Origin: an uncultured Methanolobus sp.
GTDB lineage: Archaea; Halobacteriota; Methanosarcinia; Methanosarcinales; Methanosarcinaceae
DNA length: 64,000 bases
Direction: 5' to 3'
Assembly: GCF_963665675.1 (NCBI RefSeq)
Contig: NZ_OY762426.1
Location: 1,054,001-1,118,000 of the forward strand
A program made the position numbers and the translations under genes. Positions 45,550-54,721 of this stretch are shown here, one piece after another. Positions within the stretch are counted from its first letter, which is position 1. Each line of letters begins with the position of its first letter. The notes under the pieces were generated by a model. It was not told where the DNA came from and did not search any database. It was given only the letters and a program-made list of their open reading frames with translations.

Positions 45550-46698
45550 TCAGACTGCACAGCTCAATGTAGCATGATCGGACCGACTGCACTTGATGTG
45601 CTTGCTCAGCAACTCAAAGTACACCAGAATTGTCAAAAGCATAGATACCACCAGTACCCCGTAGAGTACCATGTTGGTAAACACTACCTTATACGCAAAT
45701 GAGCCAAGAACTGCAAATGCTACCAGAGGACATATCAGACCCCATTGGGTTACGTAGAATTCTTTGAAATGGTTATTCCTGAAGTAGTCAACCAGAAGGG
45801 AAAAACCAAAGAGCATGTACCATATTTCAAATGCAAAAGACAGGCCGACTACAAAGTAGAAGTAGGCCCCCAGTTCAAACCCAAGGTTATTCTCAAGGAA
45901 ATGGCCCAGCCTGAAACCGCTTATTGCATAAAGGGTTATGTTGGGTATAACTATCAGGAAGCTTGGCAGGAAGTGCTTTTCCGGAAGACCTGCGGACTGG
46001 AAATGGCTTTTGAAAAGTATAACCATTTTTACAAGTAGCAAGAATATTCCCATTGAGCCGGAAATCAGAGACATGAAAGCTGCTGTAGTTGCAATTGTAT
46101 AATTGCTTGACATTGCAGCTATTCCTGTTCCGACAACAGTCAGCATTCCCAGAAGGAATGGGTGCAGCAACCATCCGAAATTGATCTTTGTAATATCAAA
46201 ACCATTCTTGAAGGATATTTCCAGCAGCCTGATCTCAGTGAACATTACCAGGAGGAAGAACAGTGACCAGAAAATCATTGCCGGAAGGAAGAGTGCTGCA
46301 AAATTACCAGACAGGACCGGCAAAAAATACCTTAACGGGCCAATCATAACATTCATTGACATAAGGAAAGATATCAGAGGTGCCAGGATTCCGGTGTTCC
46401 TTAAAGGGTCTTTTATGAGAGTCGGGAAGCTGTCCGATCTCATCCATCTGACAAGCCTGACTGTAAATATTATAGTAAGGATAAAGTGAATGAAAGTGAA
46501 CAATATCATCACGAATTCAAGCAGGTAGTAGTATACCACCTGATATGAAGTGAGATCCATAGCCCATAACTGTGATCTTGTTATCAGACCGGCACCATGG
46601 TCCAGTGTATATTGCATAAGTACAAATGGCATTACTGCGACTCCGCCAGCTCCGAGTGAAGCCAGAAAAGCCAGAGGCGTGAATTTCTTAACATCCAT
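45550..46698 (-). CDS. Polytopic membrane protein (TDT/TsoY-like)
   Basis: 382 residues with about ten hydrophobic segments spread over the length and a short Cys-containing C-terminus (KCSRSDHATLSCAV). The pattern (N-terminal FTPLAFLASLGAGGVAV, repeated pairs of helices) resembles tellurite-resistance/dicarboxylate (TDT/SLAC1-like) or TsoY-type proteins; this is a tentative match. Function unknown. It stands alone between a terminator and nadM. Confidence 0.65.
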   Translation of the reverse strand: MDVKKFTPLAFLASLGAGGVAVMPFVLMQYTLDHGAGLITRSQLWAMDLTSYQVVYYYLLEFVMILFTFIHFILTIIFTVRLVRWMRSDSFPTLIKDPLRNTGILAPLISFLMSMNVMIGPLRYFLPVLSGNFAALFLPAMIFWSLFFLLVMFTEIRLLEISFKNGFDITKINFGWLLHPFLLGMLTVVGTGIAAMSSNYTIATTAAFMSLISGSMGIFLLLVKMVILFKSHFQSAGLPEKHFLPSFLIVIPNITLYAISGFRLGHFLENNLGFELGAYFYFVVGLSFAFEIWYMLFGFSLLVDYFRNNHFKEFYVTQWGLICPLVAFAVLGSFAYKVVFTNMVLYGVLVVSMLLTILVYFELLSKHIKCSRSDHATLSCAV

Positions 46699-46892
46699 AT
46701 TTAATCATCCCACATATTGATAATAATTTACTGCGCATTCATAATTTTTGGGTTTAATAGTACATATGCTAATAGTTAGTATATAGCCGTTGTTGAATGC
46801 GGATAGAAATCTGCTAAAAAAGGAAGTACTTAAAAACAGTGTTTTAAAAAAAGCTACGATAAACTCATTTTGAAAAATAGATAACCAGAAGC

Positions 46893-47420
46893 TTAATCCT
46901 TGTAGTCTTTATCGGATTTAGATACACTTTTAAGACGGTTCACGCCATCAATTTCATCAATTACCTCAATGACAGCCTCAGGCACAAGAGATTTCCAGTC
47001 CTTATCCAGAAGCATCCTTTTACGAATCTCACTACCGGAATAACCTTCTCTCTGATACATAGGAGGTTGTTCAACGGTAATGCCAGCTTCCTTAAAAAGA
47101 CGTACAACAAGAGGGTTATTCGAATAGACCACATCAAAAGGTGGTGTCATAGAAATAATATGTGAGGCCCACACTGCATTTCTTTGCAGGTCTTCCAGAG
47201 GAATCGCGTAATGTTTTATGCCAGCATCCTCAAGAGCATGCCTGATCATCATTACGCGCTCACCTGCGGTAAATGGATTTTTAGGCTCGTGGCTTTTCTG
47301 AGCACTGCCTATACCAATTACTACTTCATCAACATCCCGGGCAATATCTTTAATCAGAGAATAATGTCCGAGATGAAATGGTTGAAAGCGTCCGATGTAG
47401 AACGCTCTTCTCATATGCAT
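46893..47420 (-). CDS. nadM: Nicotinamide-nucleotide adenylyltransferase
   Basis: About 175 residues from ATG 47420 (M-H-M-R-R). Archaeal NadM-type enzyme forming NAD+ from NMN and ATP: nucleotidyltransferase motif FYIGRFQPFHLGH (about 6-18), GSAQKSHEPKNPFTAGER, SNNPLV and the ISxxR-like SGSEIRKRM (about 131-139). A longer frame to 47447 would enter fpoF and is unlikely. It lies 11 bases after fpoF, so it is the last gene of the mer-fpoF unit. Confidence 0.93.
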   Translation of the reverse strand: MHMRRAFYIGRFQPFHLGHYSLIKDIARDVDEVVIGIGSAQKSHEPKNPFTAGERVMMIRHALEDAGIKHYAIPLEDLQRNAVWASHIISMTPPFDVVYSNNPLVVRLFKEAGITVEQPPMYQREGYSGSEIRKRMLLDKDWKSLVPEAVIEVIDEIDGVNRLKSVSKSDKDYKD

Positions 47421-47431
47421 GGGGAAAACCA

Positions 47432-48460
47432 TCAGTGAATGCCACATTCATCGAATGTGAATTTTTCACAGACTTCAAGGTAGTGGCCTGAGTTGTTATC
47501 GTGTTTCATTTTTGCAAGTTTCTTGATCAAATCCATTCCTGGTTTTGGATCTTCCATGATCTCGACCTTATCCTTGATAAGCTCAAACATCTGCTTGCCA
47601 ACGTCTGTGCGTATAAGCACACAGTTCCAGCCATCTGGAGTACCAACTGAACCAAGTGATATGTCAGCAGATACTGATGTGTAGTCACAACAATTGTGGC
47701 ATGGGTTTCTTGCATAGTGAGCAACTTCAGGAATCTTTACACTGTGGGCTTCACCGTCTTTTGTGTAGTTCCAGAACTTACCTTTACCGAAATCCATCTT
47801 GACGACATCATCAAGATTAAGTCCCATTACTTCAGGAACGATCTTCTCGGTCATTACGTCGTGATAGAAACTCTCCATGCACAACAGACCAAGGATAACA
47901 ACGATCTTGTCATTATTATTCTCAAAAAGAAGACGTGCTCCGTGTGCCTGGCAGGGTACGCCAATTACACCAATTTTATCGTACTTCTCAAAAGGTTCCC
48001 TGAGTGCTGAAAGCACGGAATCGTAAGTGTACTTGGTACCTGTTGTCCTGTCAACATCTTCCGGCTTGGTCATAACTATAAGCTCAGTCCCCCATTCACC
48101 ATCTCTGGCGATACCGACAATGCAATCTACCGTACCGGTTTCAAGCAGAGCCTTTGCAAGTATTGAAGTAACACCACCATCCTGGCCGGATATTGTGCTC
48201 TTTGCTCCAAAGAACTCTTTTACGTTTGCAAATTCGTCTTCTTCATATCCGTCAATTACAGGACAGAGTCTTGCGCATGTGAGACATCCCTCACACACAT
48301 CAGGTGCTGCACCTTTGACGTAGTATTCTAAATTATCAGGGTCACGGACTTCTGCATGCTTGTTCATAACAATAGCACCTGCAGGACATGCTGAAACGCA
48401 TGCCCCACAAGAAGTGCAGACGTCGTGCTCAATGACCTCTAATATTTTTGGATGGGCCAT
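47432..48460 (-). CDS. fpoF: F420H2 dehydrogenase subunit F (FrhB family)
   Basis: 342 residues. Two [4Fe-4S] ferredoxin motifs, CTSCGACVSACP (about 15-26) and CEGCLTCARLCP (about 55-66), then the FrhB domain with GIGVPCQAHGAR-type segment (GVIGVPCQAHG) and CMESFYHDVM and CHNCCDYTS near 275. FpoF oxidises F420H2 and passes electrons to the Fpo membrane complex, or to ferredoxin alone. In Methanosarcina it is next to mer, as here (27 bases), which identifies it against other FrhB-type proteins. Confidence 0.92.
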   Translation of the reverse strand: MAHPKILEVIEHDVCTSCGACVSACPAGAIVMNKHAEVRDPDNLEYYVKGAAPDVCEGCLTCARLCPVIDGYEEDEFANVKEFFGAKSTISGQDGGVTSILAKALLETGTVDCIVGIARDGEWGTELIVMTKPEDVDRTTGTKYTYDSVLSALREPFEKYDKIGVIGVPCQAHGARLLFENNNDKIVVILGLLCMESFYHDVMTEKIVPEVMGLNLDDVVKMDFGKGKFWNYTKDGEAHSVKIPEVAHYARNPCHNCCDYTSVSADISLGSVGTPDGWNCVLIRTDVGKQMFELIKDKVEIMEDPKPGMDLIKKLAKMKHDNNSGHYLEVCEKFTFDECGIH

Positions 48461-48487
48461 TTAATGCCTCCGACGTTCTTTTCTTGT

Positions 48488-49785
<1,298 letters not shown>

Positions 49786-51102
49786 ATGTGTAAAAATACT
49801 ACATTGTTCACAGCAGGAAAAGTCTGCATGGTTGTATTTGTTGTCCTTCTGCTTTCGATCATTACAGCCAGCGGAGCAGGCGGAGAGTCACAGGAAAAAT
49901 GGGAAAAAGTTCTTTTCGGAGAGTCAAATGACGCTGTTGGAGGTCACTGCGTAGAGCAAACCTCGGACGGAGGCTATGTACTAACCGGCTACTACCACAA
50001 GCATTGGGAAGCAGGCGGGGAACACCATCTCATTGAAGGTGTCTGCCTGATTAAAACCACTGCAAACGGAACTTTTGAGTGGCTGAAGGTTTTTAATAGT
50101 AGCAACGATGACACGGGCAGGTCCGTCCGGCAGACCTCCGACGGCGGATACATCATAGCCGGTTATTATACAGGAGATGAACGTGACGTCTGGCTCATCA
50201 AGACCGACGCCGCCGGGAATATGGAATGGAATACCACATTCGGAGGGGATGATAATGATTTAGGTTATTCCGTCGAGCAGACTACCGATGGTGGCTATAT
50301 TGTTGCAGGTTCTACATCCTCCTACGGAACCGGGGAAAATATCTGGCTCATTAAAACCAATTCTTCCGGCATCAAAGAATGGGACCGGGTATTTGGCAGG
50401 GGAGGCTTTCAAAACGGCCGGTCAGTCCAGCAGACCACCGATGGCGGTTATATTATCGGAGGAGACTGGCTTGTAAAAACCGATTCCCAAGGGAATGAAG
50501 AATGGATTAAGAAAATAGAAGGGGAAGATGCAAGGCAGACTACGGACGGAGGCTACATCATAGCCGGAAGTGGTTATGACATTCAACTTACCAAGACAGA
50601 TTCCAAAGGAAATGAAGAATGGAGCAGGAGATTAGATGGTTCCGGGAGAGGGACTTCCGTCAGGCAAACATCCGACAGAGGTTATATTATAACCGGTTAC
50701 GGCGGAGGTAATGGATGGGTTCCCTGTAGTATGATACTCATCAAAACAGATTCCGAAGGGAATAAGGAATGGGATCGTATATTTGGTGGTGGCGGGGAAG
50801 ACCGGGGCTTTTCCGTCAGGCAAACCGTCGACGGTGGATATATACTGACTGGTGTAACCAATTCGTACGGAAGAGGAGGAGAGGATGCACTACTCATCAA
50901 AACAGATTCTAACGGATACATCGGCGATGATAAAAATACTATTATCTCAAGGATATTATCCGGTTTAACTGACGCAGTTTCCTATCTCCTGTTTATAGTT
51001 ATTATATTAATTGCGACTCTGCTGCATTATTTTGCGCTACCGCTTTTTATCATTCTTGTTCTAATTCTTGTTTATAGATGGAGAAAACGCAAAAGTGAAT
51101 AA
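49786..51102 (+). CDS. Secreted, membrane-anchored seven-repeat propeller protein
   Basis: 438 residues. Signal peptide about 1-32 (hydrophobic core VVFVVLLLSIITASGAG), seven repeats of about 45-60 residues each containing QTsDGGYiiaG and often LIKTDSxGNxEW (about 62-370), then a transmembrane helix (about 400-430) and a basic RWRKRKSE tail. Seven such repeats suggest a seven-bladed beta-propeller displayed outside the cell. One repeat (near residue 225) is shortened. Ligand or partner unknown. No linked genes. Confidence 0.8.
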   Translation: MCKNTTLFTAGKVCMVVFVVLLLSIITASGAGGESQEKWEKVLFGESNDAVGGHCVEQTSDGGYVLTGYYHKHWEAGGEHHLIEGVCLIKTTANGTFEWLKVFNSSNDDTGRSVRQTSDGGYIIAGYYTGDERDVWLIKTDAAGNMEWNTTFGGDDNDLGYSVEQTTDGGYIVAGSTSSYGTGENIWLIKTNSSGIKEWDRVFGRGGFQNGRSVQQTTDGGYIIGGDWLVKTDSQGNEEWIKKIEGEDARQTTDGGYIIAGSGYDIQLTKTDSKGNEEWSRRLDGSGRGTSVRQTSDRGYIITGYGGGNGWVPCSMILIKTDSEGNKEWDRIFGGGGEDRGFSVRQTVDGGYILTGVTNSYGRGGEDALLIKTDSNGYIGDDKNTIISRILSGLTDAVSYLLFIVIILIATLLHYFALPLFIILVLILVYRWRKRKSE

Positions 51103-51356
51103 TTAATCCTGCAGGTTTTTGCATCTGCTTCCGTTCCATGCTCTGTGGAATACCCATCCATACAGAGCCAAATATACTGAATTCTTAAGACAAACGGTTA
51201 TGTCTGAAACACGTTCTGTATGGAGCAGGGTTTCCAAGTAATGGTATTTTGGCGCACAGTCTTGTAAAATATTGTATATTCACCGTTACAGATATATCCG
51301 GTAAACGTTAGAAGAATTATTATCATATCTGCGGGGGGCATCGGTACATACATTTG

Positions 51357-51362
51357 TATATA
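51357..51362 (+). promoter_or_regulatory. Candidate TATA box of the redox gene run
   Basis: TATATA within TTTGTATATATC; the start predicted about 25 bases downstream falls in the palindrome at 51371-51390. Confidence 0.5.
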
Positions 51363-51370
51363 TCAATAGC

Positions 51371-51390
51371 ATGCAAATTATTATTTGCAT
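51371..51390 (+). promoter_or_regulatory. Perfect palindromic operator candidate
   Basis: ATGCAAAT-TATT-ATTTGCAT: two 8-bp arms around four bases, at the predicted transcription start of the DUF2180 gene. Suited to a dimeric repressor. Confidence 0.55.
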
Positions 51391-51450
51391 CTGCAGAAAT
51401 GATGAATAGAACGATTTGCGAACAAACAACTTATTGACAGAGTGATCGTC

Positions 51451-51690
51451 ATGAAATGCTTTGAATGTGCAAAAAATGGAAAAGATAGTGACACAGTTGC
51501 TGTCTGCATAATCTGCGGGAGAGGAGTGTGCAAGGACCACCTTGTAAGAGAAGAAACACCTGTATGGGAGGGTGAATACAGCATTAAGCTGAAATGCGGA
51601 ATGGGAATTTCCTGTGACTACAAAGACGTACAGCACTGGAAGAAAGTGCTCTGTACATCATGTCATGAAGCCCTGAAGGAGAACTACTAG
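51451..51690 (+). CDS. DUF2180 cysteine-rich zinc protein, copy 1
   Basis: 79 residues from ATG 51451, behind AGTGATC; GTG 51442 is possible but leaves no ribosome site. Eight cysteines in zinc-ribbon-like pairs: CFEC (about 3-6), CIIC-x3-VC (about 19-28) with KDH, and the terminal LCTSCHEAL (about 70). DUF2180 proteins are archaeal, of unknown function, probably metal binding. It is the first gene behind the palindromic operator and 8 bases before a second copy. Confidence 0.82.
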   Translation: MKCFECAKNGKDSDTVAVCIICGRGVCKDHLVREETPVWEGEYSIKLKCGMGISCDYKDVQHWKKVLCTSCHEALKENY

Positions 51691-51698
51691 GTGATATC

Positions 51699-51917
51699 AT
51701 GATGAAATGTTATGACTGCATGGAAGAAGGAAATGATACAGAAGCAACATGCATCTGCATATCCTGTGGAAAAGGGCTCTGTAGCGATCACTGCAAGGAA
51801 CTTGAACTTCCGGTATCCGTTGGACAGCCACCTCATGTACAGAGGCTGCCAAAGGGACTGCCAAGGATTCTTTGCAAATACTGTTTTGACCAGACAATAG
51901 AAGACGGATTCGATTAA
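51699..51917 (+). CDS. DUF2180 cysteine-rich zinc protein, copy 2
   Basis: 72 residues, ATG 51699 behind AGGTGAT. Same plan as the upstream copy: CYDC, CISCGKGLCSDHC and LCKYC near the end, but the middle is shorter and contains LELPVSVGQPPHVQRLPKG. The CxxC-x-GKGLCxDHC pattern resembles a B-box or FYVE-like zinc knuckle. Function unknown. Tandem with copy 1. Confidence 0.82.
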   Translation: MMKCYDCMEEGNDTEATCICISCGKGLCSDHCKELELPVSVGQPPHVQRLPKGLPRILCKYCFDQTIEDGFD

Positions 51918-51919
51918 TC

Positions 51920-51948
51920 GGGATGAAATTCATCCCTGATTTTATTTT
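51920..51948 (+). terminator. Terminator-like hairpin after DUF2180 copy 2
   Basis: GGGATGA-AAT-TCATCCC (51920-51936) followed by TGATTTTATTTT. Confidence 0.55.
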
Positions 51949-51966
51949 ACAAAAGGAGAAGAGAAA

Positions 51967-52335
51967 ATGTGCGGAGAAAAAGGTAAAGGATGCGGACACA
52001 GAGAGATCATTGATGATATGTCCGGCAAGCTGGGATTCACACCACAGATATTAGAAACACTTGGAGAACTTGAGCCTGAATTTTTACACAAATACGGCAT
52101 GTGTAACAACAAGATCCTAAAAGATGGTGCGCTTCCAGCAAAGACAAAGATACTCATGGCGCTTGCCGTAGTTGCATCAAAACAGTGCGAAACCTGTGTA
52201 AAATCACAGATGAAGAGCGCACTGAAGAACGGCGCAACAAAGGAAGAGATAATGGAAGTAATGGACGTTATTTTCATAACATCCGGAGCTCCTGCGGTTG
52301 CTGCATGCAGAGATGCACTTAAGCAGCTTAAGTGA
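51967..52335 (+). CDS. Carboxymuconolactone decarboxylase / AhpD-like protein
   Basis: 122 residues. The redox-active AhpD-type motif appears as [15 protein letters not shown] (about 76-90, CxxC), preceded by [13 protein letters not shown] and followed by TKEEIMEVM and [13 protein letters not shown]. AhpD-like proteins act as disulfide reductants or peroxidases. An extra Cys pair lies at the N-terminus ([10 protein letters not shown]). ATG 51967 follows AAAAGGAGAAG. Between two hairpins, in the redox run. Confidence 0.87.
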   Translation: MCGEKGKGCGHREIIDDMSGKLGFTPQILETLGELEPEFLHKYGMCNNKILKDGALPAKTKILMALAVVASKQCETCVKSQMKSALKNGATKEEIMEVMDVIFITSGAPAVAACRDALKQLK

Positions 52336-52340
52336 TTAAG

Positions 52341-52358
52341 AGGAATTCATTCCTTTTT
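52341..52358 (+). terminator. Terminator-like hairpin after the AhpD-like gene
   Basis: AGGAAT-TC-ATTCCT (52341-52354) followed by TTTT. Confidence 0.45.
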
Positions 52359-52374
52359 GATTAATTTTGTCCGT

Positions 52375-52400
52375 TGTGCCGGTGCGGAAAAGCCGGCACA
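52375..52400 (+). promoter_or_regulatory. GC-rich hairpin in the cytochrome leader
   Basis: TGTGCCGG (52375-52382) and CCGGCACA (52393-52400) form an 8-bp stem with loop TGCGGAAAAG and no following T-tract; it may stabilise or regulate the cytochrome message. Confidence 0.4.
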
Positions 52401-52439
52401 TAGCACTAAATTAGATAATTGGTCACCTGGAGGAGAGGT

Positions 52440-53864
52440 ATGAGTGGGAGCAACTTAAAGGTTGGTCTGGTCCTGGCAGCATTGCTTATGCTATTCTTCG
52501 GTACAGGAATTATTGCAAATGCAACACCTGCAACCCAGGCCGGAGAATATAGTTCAGATGATTTCACATATGAAAGCAGATGCAGGCAGTGCCATGCAAT
52601 AATCTACGCTGACTGGGAAGGAACAATGCACTTCAACGCATACCTGGACCCATTCTACCTTGAAGAAGTCAGGATAGCAAGTGAAGACACAGATGGCGCA
52701 TTGGATGAATTCTGTTCAAGGTGCCATACACCCATAGGAGTTGTCAGTGCTGAAATCCCGCCAATTGATGGCTCCGGAATGTCAGATATTGCTAAGCTTG
52801 GTGTCCAGTGTGATTTCTGTCACGTGGTATCCGGAAGTAACGGAACCGGGAATGCACCATTCACAGTGACCCCAGGAGATACAAAATGGGGACCATTCGA
52901 CGATGCAAGAGGAAATTACCATGAGTCCGAGTATCTTGAACTTTATACACAATCCGAATACTGTGGAATGTGCCATCAGGTAATCAATCCAGTCAACGGA
53001 CTTGTCATAGATGACACATACTCAGCCTGGAAAGAAAGCCAGTATGCTGAGGATGAGGTAGTATGCCAGGACTGTCATATGACTGAAGGCATCACGGAAT
53101 TTGAGGCAAACCCCGGACGAGCCGGATCAGGTGCTCCTAAAAGGGATCATATCTCATCACATGACATTGTAGGTGCCAACACCCTGATACCACCAATGTT
53201 CGGTGCTGATAACGTAGCTGAGATGGCAGTTGAAAGACTGCAAAAAGCCACAACAATGGAAGTTTCAGCACCCGATGTTGCACCAACAGGTGATGAAGTC
53301 CTTATTGATGTATCCATAACAAACTCAGGAGCCGGACATAAGATCCCTACCGGAGTTTCCGAAATAAGGGAAATGTGGCTGGAACTTACAGTTACTGATG
53401 CAAACGGAGAGAGCATATACAATGCAGGAAGCCTTGATGCGGATGGAAATATCATCGGTGCAAATATCTTATACAACAACATCCTTGCAGATAGCGAAGG
53501 TGATGAAACAAAGAGTTTCTGGCTTGCAGAAAGCGTTCTTGAAGACAACAGGATCGGACCTAAGGAAACTGTAACAGAGCAGCATTCATTCATCTTGCCT
53601 GAAAATGTAGCATATCCTCTGACAGTGCAGAGTACCCTTAAATATAGGTCAGCTCCGCAGGATATGATCGATCATCTCCTAGGTGAAGAAACAGATGTTC
53701 CTGTTGTTGACATGAACGAAATATCCATGATCATTTACGACCCATCAACACCTGCAGATGAAAGAAAACAACCAGAACCAGATAGCACAAGCACACCGGG
53801 ATTCGGTGCACTTACTGCTGCAATGGTTCTTGGAATTACGATGTACATCTTAAAAAGAAAATAA
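52440..53864 (+). CDS. Pentaheme c-type cytochrome with PGF-CTERM anchor
   Basis: 474 residues from ATG 52440, behind GGAGG (52428-52432). Signal peptide about 1-30, five CxxCH haem motifs (CRQCH, CSRCH, CDFCH, CGMCH, CQDCH, between about 45 and 215), a beta-rich domain (about 275-430), and a C-terminal Thr/Ser/Pro stretch, PGF, hydrophobic helix and KRK: the PGF-CTERM signal for archaeosortase processing and lipid anchoring. So it is held on the outer face of the membrane and passes electrons there. It resembles the Methanosarcina multiheme cytochromes in haem number, but there is no rnf operon beside it. Confidence 0.9.
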   Translation: MSGSNLKVGLVLAALLMLFFGTGIIANATPATQAGEYSSDDFTYESRCRQCHAIIYADWEGTMHFNAYLDPFYLEEVRIASEDTDGALDEFCSRCHTPIGVVSAEIPPIDGSGMSDIAKLGVQCDFCHVVSGSNGTGNAPFTVTPGDTKWGPFDDARGNYHESEYLELYTQSEYCGMCHQVINPVNGLVIDDTYSAWKESQYAEDEVVCQDCHMTEGITEFEANPGRAGSGAPKRDHISSHDIVGANTLIPPMFGADNVAEMAVERLQKATTMEVSAPDVAPTGDEVLIDVSITNSGAGHKIPTGVSEIREMWLELTVTDANGESIYNAGSLDADGNIIGANILYNNILADSEGDETKSFWLAESVLEDNRIGPKETVTEQHSFILPENVAYPLTVQSTLKYRSAPQDMIDHLLGEETDVPVVDMNEISMIIYDPSTPADERKQPEPDSTSTPGFGALTAAMVLGITMYILKRK

Positions 53865-53878
53865 TGGAGGAAAATAAA

Positions 53879-54070
53879 ATGCCACCAGAAGTAGATTTAA
53901 ACAAATGCGAAGGAATCGGCGCATGTGCAGAATCATGCCCTACTGACGTGATTGAAGTACAGGATGACGCAGAGGGAAACCCTAAATCTGTCATCGCACG
54001 TCCTGACGACTGTGTGGAATGCGGCAACTGTGTTGATGCCTGCCCACAGGAAGCAATAACACTGGAATAA
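53879..54070 (+). CDS. Small ferredoxin, one [4Fe-4S] and one three-cysteine cluster site
   Basis: 63 residues from ATG 53879 (behind GGAGG at 53866). The second motif CVECGNCVDACP (about 45-56) is complete. The first, CEGIGACAESCP (about 10-21), has Ile where the second Cys should be, so only three of the four ligands are in place, typical of a [3Fe-4S] or altered cluster. A cytosolic electron carrier that likely serves the flavoproteins next to it. Confidence 0.88.
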   Translation: MPPEVDLNKCEGIGACAESCPTDVIEVQDDAEGNPKSVIARPDDCVECGNCVDACPQEAITLE

Positions 54071-54089
54071 ACAACTTAGGAGTGCCACC

Positions 54090-54719
54090 ATGTCCGAAGA
54101 CAGAAGCATTCGCCTGCTGGGTATCTCAGGAAGCCCCAGGAAGAAGTCCACAGATTATGTTGTAAACGAAGCCCTTAGATTCGCACAGGAAAAATACGGT
54201 GCTGAGATCGAATATTTCTCTGCCAGAGGTAAAGAGATGAAATTCTGCATCCATTGTGATTACTGTGTCCGCAAGAAAGAAGGCTGCATTCACAAAGACG
54301 ATCTTGTGGAGCTTTACGATAAAATGCTCTGGGCAGATGCATGGATCATTGGCACTCCGGTATACCAGGGTACATTAAGTGCCCAGACCAAAACAATAAT
54401 GGACAGGTGCCGTGCAGTTGTAGCACGTAATCCAAAGTCCTTCATGAATAAGGTTGGTGCCGCTGCAGCTGTCGGGGGAGACAGGATAGGCGGACAGGAA
54501 CCAGCTATACAGAATATCCTTAACTTTTACGTGATCAGTGAAATGATACCTGTTGCAGGAGGATCATTCGGGTCAAACCTTGGCGGCACTTTCTGGTCGC
54601 AGGACAAAGGTGCCGAAGGTGCGGCAGAAGATTCAGAAGGTATCAGAAGCCTGCACAGGACCATGAACAAACTCATGAAAACTGCTATCGCAACAAAAGA
54701 CCTGCGTAAGGAGGAGTAA
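54090..54719 (+). CDS. isf: Iron-sulfur flavoprotein
   Basis: 209 residues. Flavodoxin-like FMN fold with GISGSPRKKSTDYVV (about 10-24) and the compact cysteine motif CIHCDYCVRKKEGC (about 51-64; C-x2-C-x2-C-x6-C) that binds a [4Fe-4S] cluster in Methanosarcina Isf. Isf proteins take electrons from ferredoxin and reduce O2, H2O2 or other acceptors. ATG 54090 follows TAGGAG. Overlaps nothing; 19 bases after the ferredoxin. Confidence 0.9.
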   Translation: MSEDRSIRLLGISGSPRKKSTDYVVNEALRFAQEKYGAEIEYFSARGKEMKFCIHCDYCVRKKEGCIHKDDLVELYDKMLWADAWIIGTPVYQGTLSAQTKTIMDRCRAVVARNPKSFMNKVGAAAAVGGDRIGGQEPAIQNILNFYVISEMIPVAGGSFGSNLGGTFWSQDKGAEGAAEDSEGIRSLHRTMNKLMKTAIATKDLRKEE

Positions 54720-54721
54720 AT

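Larger units (their letters stand above)
51103..51450. other. Intergenic region ahead of the redox gene run
   Basis: No gene recognised. CATACAGAGCCAAA and GTATGGAGC elements near 51158 and 51217 look like an imperfect repeat. The right part holds the promoter and palindrome described separately, and a GC-poor leader of about 60 bases. Confidence 0.5.

Noticed and set aside
45550..45552. UGA of the membrane protein gene as selenocysteine
   Set aside because: Nothing coding follows except the terminator, and no selenocysteine insertion structure was seen.
46103..46489. Plus-strand frame of 128 codons inside the membrane protein gene
   Set aside because: Antisense shadow of a hydrophobic gene; no start signal.
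52440..53864. Cytochrome as MmcA of an rnf operon
   Set aside because: Haem number and anchor are compatible, but no rnf gene lies on either side; neighbours are flavoproteins.
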